From Putridiphycobacter roseus (GTDB lineage Bacteria; Bacteroidota; Bacteroidia; Flavobacteriales_D; Crocinitomicaceae), in assembly GCF_003234935.1 (NCBI RefSeq), contig NZ_QKSB01000001.1, forward strand, positions 620,001 to 684,000: 64,000 bases of DNA, written 5' to 3'. Below the pieces are notes generated by a model, which searched no databases, was not told where the DNA came from, and saw only the letters and a list, made by a program, of their open reading frames with translations. Below are positions 43,464-52,037 of this stretch, piece by piece. A program made the position numbers and the translations under genes. How positions within the stretch are numbered: position 1 is the first letter of the stretch; the number at the start of each line of letters is the position of its first letter.

Positions 43464-44201
43464 ATGAAAATACTCAGCTATATTCTTACACCAATTTTTA
43501 TTTTGGTATTCTTTATTATCTTGGTAATTTGTCACCCTATTCAATGGATAGCGTTAAAAATTAGTTACCAAGCCCATAAAAATGTTGTAGATTATATGAA
43601 CTGGCTATTGGTAAAGTCTTTATTAATATTAGGAACCACTGTTAAAGTCACCATACCCAAAGATTTGCCAAAGAATTCAACGATTATTTTTGCAGCAAAT
43701 CACCAAAGTTTATTTGATATCCCACCCATTATTTGGGCATTTAGAAAATTTCATCCAAAATTTGTTTCAAAAAAAGAATTGAGCAAGGGCATTCCAAGCG
43801 TCTCTTTTAATTTAAAACACGGCGGTGCTGCATTAATAGACCGAAAAGATCCCAAACAAGCATTAGTCGCACTGATGGATTTTTCGAAAAAAATTAATGC
43901 AAATAAATGGTCAACAGTAATCTTTCCTGAAGGAACAAGAAGTAGAGACGGTGTTCCAAAATCTTTTTCACCAAATGGCTTAAAAATGTTAACCAAATAC
44001 AATCCTAACGGCTATGTAGTGCCTGTTACTATTAATAATTCTTGGAAAGTATTTAAATACGGTAAATTTCCTTTGGGATTAGGTGTAGCTATAAAAATTG
44101 AAGCGCACCAAGCCATTCCAATCAATTCCATGTCTTTTGATGAATTATTTAAACGCACAGAAACAACCGTTAAAAAATACATCATTACAAATAAAAAATA
44201 A
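43464..44201 (+). CDS. plsC: 1-acyl-sn-glycerol-3-phosphate acyltransferase (PlsC family)
   Basis: The 245-aa protein has an N-terminal membrane helix, acyltransferase motif I 'AANHQSLFDIPPI' (HxxxxD), motif II around 'GGAALIDRKD', motif III 'IFPEGTRSRDG' and motif IV 'VVPVTI'. It adds the second acyl chain to make phosphatidic acid at the inner membrane. It is 7 bp upstream of an acyl-ACP desaturase gene, a sensible lipid-synthesis pair. Confidence 0.92.
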   Translation: MKILSYILTPIFILVFFIILVICHPIQWIALKISYQAHKNVVDYMNWLLVKSLLILGTTVKVTIPKDLPKNSTIIFAANHQSLFDIPPIIWAFRKFHPKFVSKKELSKGIPSVSFNLKHGGAALIDRKDPKQALVALMDFSKKINANKWSTVIFPEGTRSRDGVPKSFSPNGLKMLTKYNPNGYVVPVTINNSWKVFKYGKFPLGLGVAIKIEAHQAIPINSMSFDELFKRTETTVKKYIITNKK

Positions 44202-44208
44202 AATTAAT

Positions 44209-45189
44209 ATGTCCATACAAAACATACGAAAAGAGGTAATGAAAACGCTTGAGCAAAACATTGATAGTTTTGTCGAAAAATTTTTAATTACACCAGAAAC
44301 AATTTGGCAACCAACTGATTTTTTGCCAGACTCTCAGTCTCCTAATTTTTTAGAAGACATTAAAGAAATACAAGGACTATCTAAAGATTTAGAGGATGAT
44401 TTCTGGGTGGTTTTAGTTGGTGACATTATCACAGAAGAAGCATTACCTACATACGAATCTTGGTTATTTGGCTTAGATGGTGTAGAGCAAGATAGTGAGA
44501 ATGGATGGGCAAAATGGATTAGAGCTTGGACTGCAGAAGAAAATAGACATGGAGATGTTTTAAATAAATACTTATACCTTTCAGGTCGTGTAAATATGCG
44601 AGAAGTTGAAATATCTACCCAACACTTGATTGCAGATGGCTTTGACATTGGAACTGCCCACGACCCATACAAGAACTTTGTATATACCAGCTTTCAAGAA
44701 CTAGCTACTTATATCTCACACAATAATGTTGCAAAAATTGCCAAGCAAAAAGGACAAAATGCATTGGCGAAAATGTCTAAAATAATTGCTGGAGATGAGA
44801 TGAGACATCATATTGCTTACTCCCATTTTGTAAAAGAAATTTTTAAAAATGACGCCAGTGAAATGATGTTGGCATACCGAGACATGATGAAGTATAAAAT
44901 TGTAATGCCTGCCATGCACCTAAGAGAATCCTTTGGGCAAAAAGGCCAATTATTTGATCAGTTTTCTGATGTTGCACAAAGACTTGGCGTTTATACCGGC
45001 TTTGATTATGTGGACATTATTAGAAAACTGAACAACACTTGGGAAATTGGGAAAATTTCGAACTTAACTGATGAAGCTGAAAAAGCTAGAAACTGGTTAA
45101 TGAAATTGCCAGACAGAATGCAAGCAATTACCGAAAGAATTGTAGTCCCAAATAATAAAGTACAATTTAAGTGGTTAATGCCACGTTAA
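44209..45189 (+). CDS. Acyl-ACP desaturase (soluble di-iron)
   Basis: The protein is 326 aa from the ATG at 44209; the longer frame from 44098 overlaps plsC and adds an unrelated N-terminus. It matches the stearoyl-ACP desaturase family: 'LVGDIITEEALPTYESWL' (first Glu ligand), 'WTAEENRHGDVLNKYL' (EExxH) and 'IAGDEMRHHIAYSHFVKEIF' (second ExxH). It introduces a cis double bond into acyl-ACP using O2 and reduced ferredoxin, and could adjust membrane fluidity. It is co-transcribed with plsC and ends at a shared bidirectional terminator. Confidence 0.94.
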   Translation: MSIQNIRKEVMKTLEQNIDSFVEKFLITPETIWQPTDFLPDSQSPNFLEDIKEIQGLSKDLEDDFWVVLVGDIITEEALPTYESWLFGLDGVEQDSENGWAKWIRAWTAEENRHGDVLNKYLYLSGRVNMREVEISTQHLIADGFDIGTAHDPYKNFVYTSFQELATYISHNNVAKIAKQKGQNALAKMSKIIAGDEMRHHIAYSHFVKEIFKNDASEMMLAYRDMMKYKIVMPAMHLRESFGQKGQLFDQFSDVAQRLGVYTGFDYVDIIRKLNNTWEIGKISNLTDEAEKARNWLMKLPDRMQAITERIVVPNNKVQFKWLMPR

Positions 45190-45192
45190 AAC

Positions 45193-45228
45193 AAAAAAAT
45201 AGGGGAATTAAATTTCCCCTATTTTTTT
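45193..45228. terminator. Bidirectional terminator shared by convergent genes
   Basis: A 15-bp perfect stem (AAAAAAATAGGGGAA / TTCCCCTATTTTTTT) surrounds a 6-nt loop and has T-runs on both strands. The stop codon of the leftward 73-aa gene (45208-45210) lies in the loop, and its last codons form one arm. Confidence 0.9.
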
Positions 45229-45429
45229 ATCCATTTTTCTTAGTTTCTTATCTGTATCTACAATCTGATCTTCAATATATCGGCAGTATTTCTTTTTAGT
45301 TTTATCATCTGCTGCATTAAAATATTCCTTTTCTAAATACTCTCTAAAAGAAACTAGTCCCTTTTTTTGAATTTTTAATAATTTCTTTGACAATTTTAAT
45401 TTGTCATTCTTTTCTAATTTAGCCATCAT
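45208..45429 (-). CDS. Small basic protein of unknown function
   Basis: The 73-aa protein is predicted to be all helical and highly charged ('KLEKNDKLKLSKKLLKIQKKGLVSFREYLEKEY', 'KKKYCRYIEDQIVDTDKKLRKMDKK'), with about 23 Lys. A -7 element (45449-45456) lies 20 bp upstream and a strong terminator overlaps its end, which together support a real gene. I do not recognise the family. A second Met is at residue 2. Confidence 0.65.
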   Translation of the reverse strand: MMAKLEKNDKLKLSKKLLKIQKKGLVSFREYLEKEYFNAADDKTKKKYCRYIEDQIVDTDKKLRKMDKKIGEI

Positions 45430-45448
45430 TCTAATATTATAATTGGCT

Positions 45449-45456
45449 CAAATTTA
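45449..45456 (-). promoter_or_regulatory. -7 promoter element TAAATTTG for the 73-aa gene
   Basis: The plus strand reads CAAATTTA, a perfect TAnnTTTG on the minus strand. Confidence 0.45.
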
Positions 45457-45551
45457 AGCAAAAGTAAATTGATTTGAGGGTATAAATTCAACTCATTATT
45501 ATAATCTGACAGTTGGCAATTACAACTTAAGGTCATTCCAACTAATTTTAT

Positions 45552-45559
45552 TATTTTTG
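45552..45559 (+). promoter_or_regulatory. -7 promoter element TATTTTTG for ileS
   Basis: It is a perfect match to TAnnTTTG, 23 bp upstream of the ileS ATG at 45583. Confidence 0.5.
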
Positions 45560-45582
45560 CACCTTCCATTTATACGTATAAA

Positions 45583-48500
45583 ATGAGTCAAAAATATCCT
45601 ACTTACAACGGTTTAAACTTACCAAATGTCGCTAACGAAGTACTAGAACGTTGGAAAAAAGAACAAATCTTCCAAAAAAGTGTTAGCTTGAGAGAAGGTA
45701 ACAAACCATTTATCTTTACTGAAGGCCCACCTTCAGCAAATGGAATGCCTGGTATCCACCATGTAATGTCACGTTCTATAAAAGACATTTTTTGTCGGTA
45801 TAAAACGCTAAAAGGATTTCAAGTAAAACGTAAAGCAGGTTGGGATACACATGGTTTACCGGTAGAATTGAAAGTAGAAAAGGAACTAGGTATCTCTAAG
45901 GAAGATATTGGTACAAAAATATCCATTGAAGATTACAACAATGCTTGTAAAAAAACAGTAATGGAATTTACCGATATCTGGAATAACCTAACAGAAAGAA
46001 TTGGCTATTGGGTAGACATGGAAAATCCTTATGTTACTTATGAAAGTAAGTATATGGAGTCTGTTTGGTGGATTTTAGGTCAAATGTGGGAAAAGAATTT
46101 ATTATACAAAGGATATACCATTCAACCCTATTCTCCAAAAGCGGGGACAGGATTAAGCTCACACGAGATTAACCAACCTGGCGCCTATCAAGACGTAAAA
46201 GATACAACTTGTGTAGCACAATTTAAAGTAGCAGCTGGACAAACATTACCTTTTGAGAATGCCAATATAGATATTGCTTACTTTTTAGCATGGACCACTA
46301 CGCCGTGGACCTTACCTTCAAATACGGCTTTAACAGTTGGACCTAAAATAGAATATGCCTTGGTGCAAACGTATAACCAATATACAAAAAAAGAAACACA
46401 AGTTATTTTAGCAAAAAACCTAGTTGCAAAACAGTTTGGAAAAGGCTTTACTGAAGTAGCATCTATGGAAGACTTATTGTCTTTTGATGGCAATGGGAAA
46501 ACAATTCCTTATTTCGTGATGGGGACTTGTTTAGGAACGGATTTAGTTGGATTAAAATACCAACAATTATTGCCTTATGTACAACCTTTTGAAAACCCTG
46601 AAAAAGCATTTGTTGTCATTCCAGGTGATTTCGTAACCATTGAAGATGGAACTGGTATTGTACATACCGCACCAACCTTTGGTGCTGATGATGCTTTGGT
46701 AGCAAAACAAGCTGGTGTACCAGGTCTATTGGTCCAAGATGAAAATGGAAAACTAGTCCCTTTAGTCGACTTACGCGGTCGATTTAGACCGGAAATACAA
46801 GATGACGTCTTTGGTTTTGCTGGAGAATATGTAAAAGCAGAATATTTAGAAGCTGGAGAAGAAGAAGAAGAATTAGAAATTCAACAAAAAAACTTAAAAC
46901 ATATCATCTCCAACTTAAACAAATACTTAAGTGTTGATGAAAGAATAACCTTGAAATTAAAAATTGAAAACAAGGCCTTTAAAATTGAAAAATACGAGCA
47001 CTCTTACCCACATTGTTGGAGAACAGATAAACCAATCTTATATTACCCTTTAGATTCTTGGTTTGTTAAAGTGGAAGAAAATAGAGAGAAATTAGTAGCC
47101 TTAAATGACCAAATTAATTGGAAACCAAAATCAACTGGAGAAGGTAGATTTGGCAAGTGGCTCGAAAATGCCAATGACTGGAATTTAAGTCGATCTCGTT
47201 ATTGGGGTATTCCTATTCCTATTTGGACTAGTGAAGACAAGACAGAGCAAATTTGTATTTCTTCTGTAGCTCAATTAAAAACTGAAGCAGAAAAAGCGGT
47301 GCAAGCTGGATTGATGGATCATAATCCATTGGCAGACTTTAACCCTGGTGACATGTCAAAAGCAAACTATGACCAAGTAGACTTGCATAAAAACTATGTG
47401 GATGATATTATTTTAGTATCCCCTACTGGAAAACCTTTAAAACGTGAAGCGGACTTAATTGATGTTTGGTTTGACTCTGGATCTGTACCGTTTGCACAAC
47501 ATCATTATCCATTTGAAAATAAAGAATTAATTGACAATGGTAGCTTATTTCCTTCCGATTTTATTGCAGAGGGAGTAGACCAAACTAGAGGGTGGTTTTA
47601 TACACAACACGCCATTGCAGGCTTAGTATTCGATAGTATCTCCTATAAAAATGTAATTTCAAACGGATTAGTTTTAGATAAAAATGGTCAAAAAATGTCT
47701 AAAAGACTTGGCAATGCAGCTGATCCTTTTAAAACTTTAGACCAATATGGTGCAGATGCCACCCGTTGGTATATGATTACCAATGCACAACCTTGGGACA
47801 ATCTTAAATTTGACTTAGATGGGATTACAGAAGTGCAAAGAAAATTCTTTGGTACGCTTTATAATACCTATTCCTTTTTTGCATTATATGCCAATATTGA
47901 TGGCTTTTCTTATGCGGAACCTGAAGTCGAAAATCGACCAGAAATTGACCGTTGGATTTTATCTAAATTAAATACTTTAATAGGAGAAGTGGATGCGGCA
48001 TTTGCAGACTATGAACCAACTAAAGCAGGCCGATTAATTCAATCTTTTGTCATTGATGAATTGTCTAATTGGTATGTACGTTTATGTAGAAGAAGATTTT
48101 GGAAAGGAGACTATTCCGAAGATAAGATTTCAGCTTATCAAACTTTATATACTTGTTTAGAAACAGTAACTATTCTTGGTTCGCCAATTGCACCATTTTA
48201 TTTAGACCAGCTCTTTTTAGACTTAAATAGTACCACGCATAAGAACGAGATAGAATCAGTACATATTGCGGATTTCCCAGTGCAAAACACGGCTTTAATT
48301 GACCATGATTTAGAAGAAAGAATGGCCATTGCTCAAAAAGTATCTTCTTTAGTGCTTGGCCTACGTAAAAAAGAACAAATTAAGGTTCGCCAACCTTTAC
48401 AACGTATTATGGTGCCAGTATTAGATGCTGATTTTGCCAGAAGAATAGAGGCAGTGAAAGACATTATTCTTTCAGAAGTAAATATTAAAGAAATTGAATT

Positions 48501-49050
48501 ATTGGAAGATACCACAGGAGTTTTGGTCAAAAAAATAAAACCAAACTTTAAAACTATTGGTCCCAAATATGGCAAACAAATGAAAGCCATTGCTGGATTA
48601 GTAAATGGATGGGATACTACCAATATTGCAGCGGTAGAAAAGAACCAAGGTTGGACCGGTGAAATAAATGGAGAAACCATTTCTTTAGACTTAGCAGATT
48701 TTGATATTGTAACGGATGATATCCCCGGTTGGTTAATGGCTTCAGAAGGCGGTTTAACTGTTGCTCTAGATGTTACCTTATCTCCAGCGCTGAAAAGTGA
48801 AGGCATTGCCAGAGAATTAGTCAATAGAATTCAAAATTACAGAAAAGAAAGCGGACTAGATGTAATGGATAAAATTACCCTAACACTTGAAGCAAATGAA
48901 GAAATTACGGCCGCGATTAAAGATAACAGTGCTTACATCTGTAACGAAGTTCTAGCAAACTCTATTGACTTTGGTAAAGTAGCTAAGGAAAACAATTTAG
49001 TTGCAGACATGGAAGAAGGTGATGCATTTATCGCTATGATTAAAGCGTAA
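45583..49050 (+). CDS. ileS: Isoleucine--tRNA ligase
   Basis: The 1155-aa class I synthetase has 'PPSANGMPGIHHVMSRSIKDIFCRY' (HIGH region), a long CP1 editing domain (about 195-435, 'LAWTTTPWTLPSNTAL', 'GTGIVHTAPTFGADD') and 'WYYTQHAIAGL'-type core. KMSKR occurs in 'NGQKMSKRLGNAADPF' and a C-terminal anticodon-binding helical domain follows ('ELSNWYVRLCRRRFWKG'). The length is that of the longer, eukaryote-like IleRS type seen in Bacteroidota, a type linked to natural mupirocin tolerance in other bacteria. Tolerance here is not shown. Confidence 0.97.
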   Translation: MSQKYPTYNGLNLPNVANEVLERWKKEQIFQKSVSLREGNKPFIFTEGPPSANGMPGIHHVMSRSIKDIFCRYKTLKGFQVKRKAGWDTHGLPVELKVEKELGISKEDIGTKISIEDYNNACKKTVMEFTDIWNNLTERIGYWVDMENPYVTYESKYMESVWWILGQMWEKNLLYKGYTIQPYSPKAGTGLSSHEINQPGAYQDVKDTTCVAQFKVAAGQTLPFENANIDIAYFLAWTTTPWTLPSNTALTVGPKIEYALVQTYNQYTKKETQVILAKNLVAKQFGKGFTEVASMEDLLSFDGNGKTIPYFVMGTCLGTDLVGLKYQQLLPYVQPFENPEKAFVVIPGDFVTIEDGTGIVHTAPTFGADDALVAKQAGVPGLLVQDENGKLVPLVDLRGRFRPEIQDDVFGFAGEYVKAEYLEAGEEEEELEIQQKNLKHIISNLNKYLSVDERITLKLKIENKAFKIEKYEHSYPHCWRTDKPILYYPLDSWFVKVEENREKLVALNDQINWKPKSTGEGRFGKWLENANDWNLSRSRYWGIPIPIWTSEDKTEQICISSVAQLKTEAEKAVQAGLMDHNPLADFNPGDMSKANYDQVDLHKNYVDDIILVSPTGKPLKREADLIDVWFDSGSVPFAQHHYPFENKELIDNGSLFPSDFIAEGVDQTRGWFYTQHAIAGLVFDSISYKNVISNGLVLDKNGQKMSKRLGNAADPFKTLDQYGADATRWYMITNAQPWDNLKFDLDGITEVQRKFFGTLYNTYSFFALYANIDGFSYAEPEVENRPEIDRWILSKLNTLIGEVDAAFADYEPTKAGRLIQSFVIDELSNWYVRLCRRRFWKGDYSEDKISAYQTLYTCLETVTILGSPIAPFYLDQLFLDLNSTTHKNEIESVHIADFPVQNTALIDHDLEERMAIAQKVSSLVLGLRKKEQIKVRQPLQRIMVPVLDADFARRIEAVKDIILSEVNIKEIELLEDTTGVLVKKIKPNFKTIGPKYGKQMKAIAGLVNGWDTTNIAAVEKNQGWTGEINGETISLDLADFDIVTDDIPGWLMASEGGLTVALDVTLSPALKSEGIARELVNRIQNYRKESGLDVMDKITLTLEANEEITAAIKDNSAYICNEVLANSIDFGKVAKENNLVADMEEGDAFIAMIKA

Positions 49051-49113
49051 AAAAAAGACGGAAACTAAAGGATAAGATAAAATAGTTTTGTTTTTACAGA
49101 AGGATTTGGATTG

Positions 49114-49178
49114 TTTTATGGTCTAATGGGGAACAAGGGAATGCACGATATAATCCCTTTCTCCATTAGACCATAAAA
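49114..49178. promoter_or_regulatory. Large imperfect hairpin between ileS and the DUF2490 gene
   Basis: Outer arms TTTTATGGTCTAATGG (49114-49129) and CCATTAGACCATAAAA (49163-49178) are perfect 16-bp complements. An inner stem AAGGGA (49135-49140) / TCCCTT (49154-49159) pairs inside. No T-run follows on the plus strand, so it is not a normal terminator. It ends 10 bp before the ATG at 49189. Confidence 0.75.
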
Positions 49179-49188
49179 TTAAACCACT

Positions 49189-49899
49189 ATGTTTTTGTCG
49201 TACTTTTATAGACTCAGCTGCACACTCTTGCTATTATTCCATTTTCAAAATGTTTTAATAGCCCAAACCGATCAAACCATAGTGACGCATGATTTAGAAA
49301 CCTGGACAAGTGTAGGTTTTAAATTCAAACCGACTAAAAAAATAGCTTTTGGTTTGAACCAACAAATGAGACGCAATCATAATGCTAGCTTAACAGATCA
49401 AATTATTACTGATCTGGATGTAAAATATAAATTCGACCACTTTTTATACTTAGGTGCCGCATTGAGATACATTGCGGATAGTAAGGACGAGGATTTTGAA
49501 AACAAATTTAGGTTTAACCTCGACCTTGGTCTCAAACACGACATTAACCGGTTTAGTTTCGATTATCGCCTGCGATACCAAAACAAAAATGAAATTGGCA
49601 TTTCGAAATCAGAAGGGGATGAATCCGACAATATATTTCGTTTAAAAGTAGGGGTGGATTACAACATCAAAAAATGGAAATTAGATCCTCAATTCTCCAC
49701 AGAACTCTTTAGTGACCTTTCTGAAGAATCAGATAAATTAGCAAAAATCAGATTTACATTCGGGACTGATTACACATTAAATAAGGCACATAAAATTGGC
49801 GCATTTTATCGCTTAGAAAGAGAAATAAATGAAGCTTATCCAAAAACGACTTACATTATTGGGTTAAACTATACTTACACTTTGAAATTAAAACGATAA
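49189..49899 (+). CDS. DUF2490 outer-membrane beta-barrel protein
   Basis: The 236-aa protein has a signal peptide (about 1-25, 'LLLLFHFQNVLIAQ'). Alternating hydrophobic strands follow ('HFLYLGAALRYIAD', 'FSFDYRLRYQNKNE', 'AHKIGAFYRLEREINE') with a C-terminal aromatic-rich strand, the DUF2490 pattern. An outer-membrane location is predicted; function is unknown. It lies 1 bp before a CotH-family gene. I recall DUF2490 genes beside CotH genes in other genomes, often with a VTC-domain polyphosphate polymerase, which is missing here. Confidence 0.88.
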   Translation: MFLSYFYRLSCTLLLLFHFQNVLIAQTDQTIVTHDLETWTSVGFKFKPTKKIAFGLNQQMRRNHNASLTDQIITDLDVKYKFDHFLYLGAALRYIADSKDEDFENKFRFNLDLGLKHDINRFSFDYRLRYQNKNEIGISKSEGDESDNIFRLKVGVDYNIKKWKLDPQFSTELFSDLSEESDKLAKIRFTFGTDYTLNKAHKIGAFYRLEREINEAYPKTTYIIGLNYTYTLKLKR

Positions 49900-49900
49900 T

Positions 49901-51280
49901 ATGAAATACATAGCTTATTTTTCGATCCTCATATTTACCTTAAACGCTTGTTACAAGGAATTAATTATTCAAGCTGGAGATGGACTAGAAGACTGGACAG
50001 TAACCACGCATTCTGCGGCAGCATTGCCCCAATATGAAACTGTTTTCCCGCAAGATAAAGTCAATCGTTTAGACATCACCATTGCCGCGGATGATTGGAC
50101 AGCTATGCAAAATGACTTGGATGACCTATACGGCAGCAGTACCCAAGGTGGTGGTCCTGGTGGTGGTGGAGGTGGCGGTGGCGGTACAGCTACTTTTACT
50201 GATGGAAATCCAATTTACGTGCCTTGTAATTTAAAATTTAATGATTTAAATTGGTACCATGTTGGTATCAGATATAAGGGAAACTCTAGTTTAAGCGCTT
50301 ATAGTAGTGGCACAAAAAAGTTACCGTTCCGCTTAGCATTTGATGAATTTAACGACGATTATCCTGAAATTACTGGACAAACATTTTATGGGTTTTCCTC
50401 TTTATCCATGAGTAGCAATTACAATGATAAATCATTTTTAAGAGAAAAATTGGGCTGTGATGTCTTTAGAGAATTTGGTGTGCCAGCGCCTTATTCCGCA
50501 TTTTACGAAATGTATATTGACTATGGTGATGGACCAGTATATTTTGGACTGTATACCGCAGTTGAAGTGGTGTTTGAAACCATGCTCGACAAACAGTTTG
50601 GTAGCGAAACTGGCAATTGCTATAAACCTGAAGATGATGGCGCAACATTTTCAACATCCGGTTTTAACTTAAATGATTTTGAAAACAAAACTACGGGTGG
50701 AACAGGAGAATCGGACATACAGTTGATTTATGATTATTTACATCCTGATAACAGAAATTCAGACACTACTTCTTATAAAACTAACCTTGCATCCGTTTGG
50801 GATGTTCAAGGCTTTTTAAAATGGTTAGCCGTAAATACCACCATTCAAAATTGGGACACCTATGGCACCATGTCACACAATTACTACTTATATAACGACC
50901 CCGCAGACAACTTGATGAAATGGATTCCTTGGGACAACAATGAAGCATTTGAAGATGGAAAAGCAGGTAGTGGCGCGCTTTCATTTGGATTTGACGAACT
51001 GAACGATAACGATTGGCCACTTATTGGATACATCACAAACATTCCCGGCTATGAAAATGATTATAAAAATCATATTCTTGACTTTATTTCCACTACTTTT
51101 GAAACCAGTAAAATGCAAAGTTATTACTCAGAATTGCAAACCTTGATTTATAGTTCAGTAGAAAAAGAAAACAGTGATTATTCATTCATCAACAATATGG
51201 GTGAATTTACTACCGCTATTGAAACACTAAAAAATCATGTAGAAACACGTAATACAGCTGCAGAAAACTATGCGAATTAA
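49901..51280 (+). CDS. CotH kinase family lipoprotein
   Basis: The 459-aa protein has a lipoprotein signal ('SILIFTLNACYKE'). The CotH fold follows: 'VNRLDITIAADDWTAMQNDL', 'NLKFNDLNWYHVGIRYKGNSSL', 'LPFRLAFDEF', 'SMSSNYNDKSFLREKLGCDVFREFGVPAP', 'YFGLYTAVEVVFETML' and the metal-site 'LMKWIPWDNNEAF'. A Gly-rich loop (GGGPGGGGGGGGG, about 82-94) interrupts the first part. CotH proteins phosphorylate spore-coat proteins in Bacillus; non-spore homologues are surface proteins of unknown substrate. Confidence 0.9.
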   Translation: MKYIAYFSILIFTLNACYKELIIQAGDGLEDWTVTTHSAAALPQYETVFPQDKVNRLDITIAADDWTAMQNDLDDLYGSSTQGGGPGGGGGGGGGTATFTDGNPIYVPCNLKFNDLNWYHVGIRYKGNSSLSAYSSGTKKLPFRLAFDEFNDDYPEITGQTFYGFSSLSMSSNYNDKSFLREKLGCDVFREFGVPAPYSAFYEMYIDYGDGPVYFGLYTAVEVVFETMLDKQFGSETGNCYKPEDDGATFSTSGFNLNDFENKTTGGTGESDIQLIYDYLHPDNRNSDTTSYKTNLASVWDVQGFLKWLAVNTTIQNWDTYGTMSHNYYLYNDPADNLMKWIPWDNNEAFEDGKAGSGALSFGFDELNDNDWPLIGYITNIPGYENDYKNHILDFISTTFETSKMQSYYSELQTLIYSSVEKENSDYSFINNMGEFTTAIETLKNHVETRNTAAENYAN

Positions 51281-51300
51281 TTAAGAAAAGGACAAATAAG

Positions 51301-51969
51301 ATGAAACTTAAAGCAATAGTAATAGGAGCTACCGGATTAATTGGTAAAGCGGTCGTAACTGCCCTGCTAAAGGACGATTTATATACAGAAGTAAAAGTTT
51401 TTGTAAGAAGAACAACCGGTGTTACTCATCCAAAACTAAAGGAAATAATCACCAATTTTGACGCACTAGAGGAGCATAAAAATGAAATCACAGGGGACGT
51501 ACTTTTCTCCACTTTAGGTACCACCATCAAAACAGCAGGCAGCAAAGAAGTCCAATATAAAATTGATTTTGGCTACCAATTTAATTTTGCTAAAATTGCA
51601 GCAGAAAATGGTGTGAAAAACTTAGTGCTATTATCTTCTATTGGTGCAGATGCAAATTCCAAAATCTTTTATTCTAAAATGAAAGGTGAGCTTGATGAAG
51701 CCGTGCAAAAATTGAACTTCGCACACATTAGTATTCTTCGCCCATCCATGTTAGAAGGAGACAGAACTGAATTTAGATGGATGGAAAAAGTATTTACCCC
51801 AATTATGAAAGCAGTTGTAATTGTACCTTGTTGGAAAAAATATAGACCCATAAAAGATTATATTTTAGCAAGCGCCATGTTAAAAGCAGTGCATGCCACC
51901 AATAATGCTTGTACGATTTATGAATCAAATATGGTTTTTTTATTGGCAGATTCAAAACAAACCGTCTAA
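51301..51969 (+). CDS. NAD(P)-binding Rossmann protein (HTATIP2/YwnB-like)
   Basis: The 222-aa atypical short-chain dehydrogenase has 'AIVIGATGLIGKAVVTALLKD' (GxxGxxG), 'DVLFSTLGTTIKTAGSKEVQYKIDFGYQFNFAKIAAENGVKNLVLLSSIGAD', 'FYSKMKGELDEAVQKLNFAHISILRPSMLEGDR'. It resembles the HTATIP2-type oxidoreductases that bind NADPH; the substrate is unknown. It follows the CotH gene by 20 bp and ends at a strong terminator. Confidence 0.88.
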   Translation: MKLKAIVIGATGLIGKAVVTALLKDDLYTEVKVFVRRTTGVTHPKLKEIITNFDALEEHKNEITGDVLFSTLGTTIKTAGSKEVQYKIDFGYQFNFAKIAAENGVKNLVLLSSIGADANSKIFYSKMKGELDEAVQKLNFAHISILRPSMLEGDRTEFRWMEKVFTPIMKAVVIVPCWKKYRPIKDYILASAMLKAVHATNNACTIYESNMVFLLADSKQTV

Positions 51970-51991
51970 AAAAAATGTAGTGACTTTAAAG

Positions 51992-52024
51992 AACGGGACA
52001 ATTTAATTGTCCCGTTTTATTTTT
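51992..52024 (+). terminator. Intrinsic terminator
   Basis: The stem is AACGGGACAATT / AATTGTCCCGTT followed by TTATTTTTTAT, 22 bp after the stop at 51969. It can also serve the convergent hutU. Confidence 0.88.
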
Positions 52025-52037
52025 TATACCGTAGTTT

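Noticed and set aside
46850..47000. Glu-rich and Lys-rich stretch in ileS as a possible inserted domain or frameshift
   Set aside because: The reading frame is continuous, the flanking IleRS motifs are in order and the region falls between the editing domain and the catalytic core, where length varies in this family.
48333..48824. 163-aa open frame on the minus strand
   Set aside because: It lies antisense within ileS, which is intact and fully accounts for the sequence.
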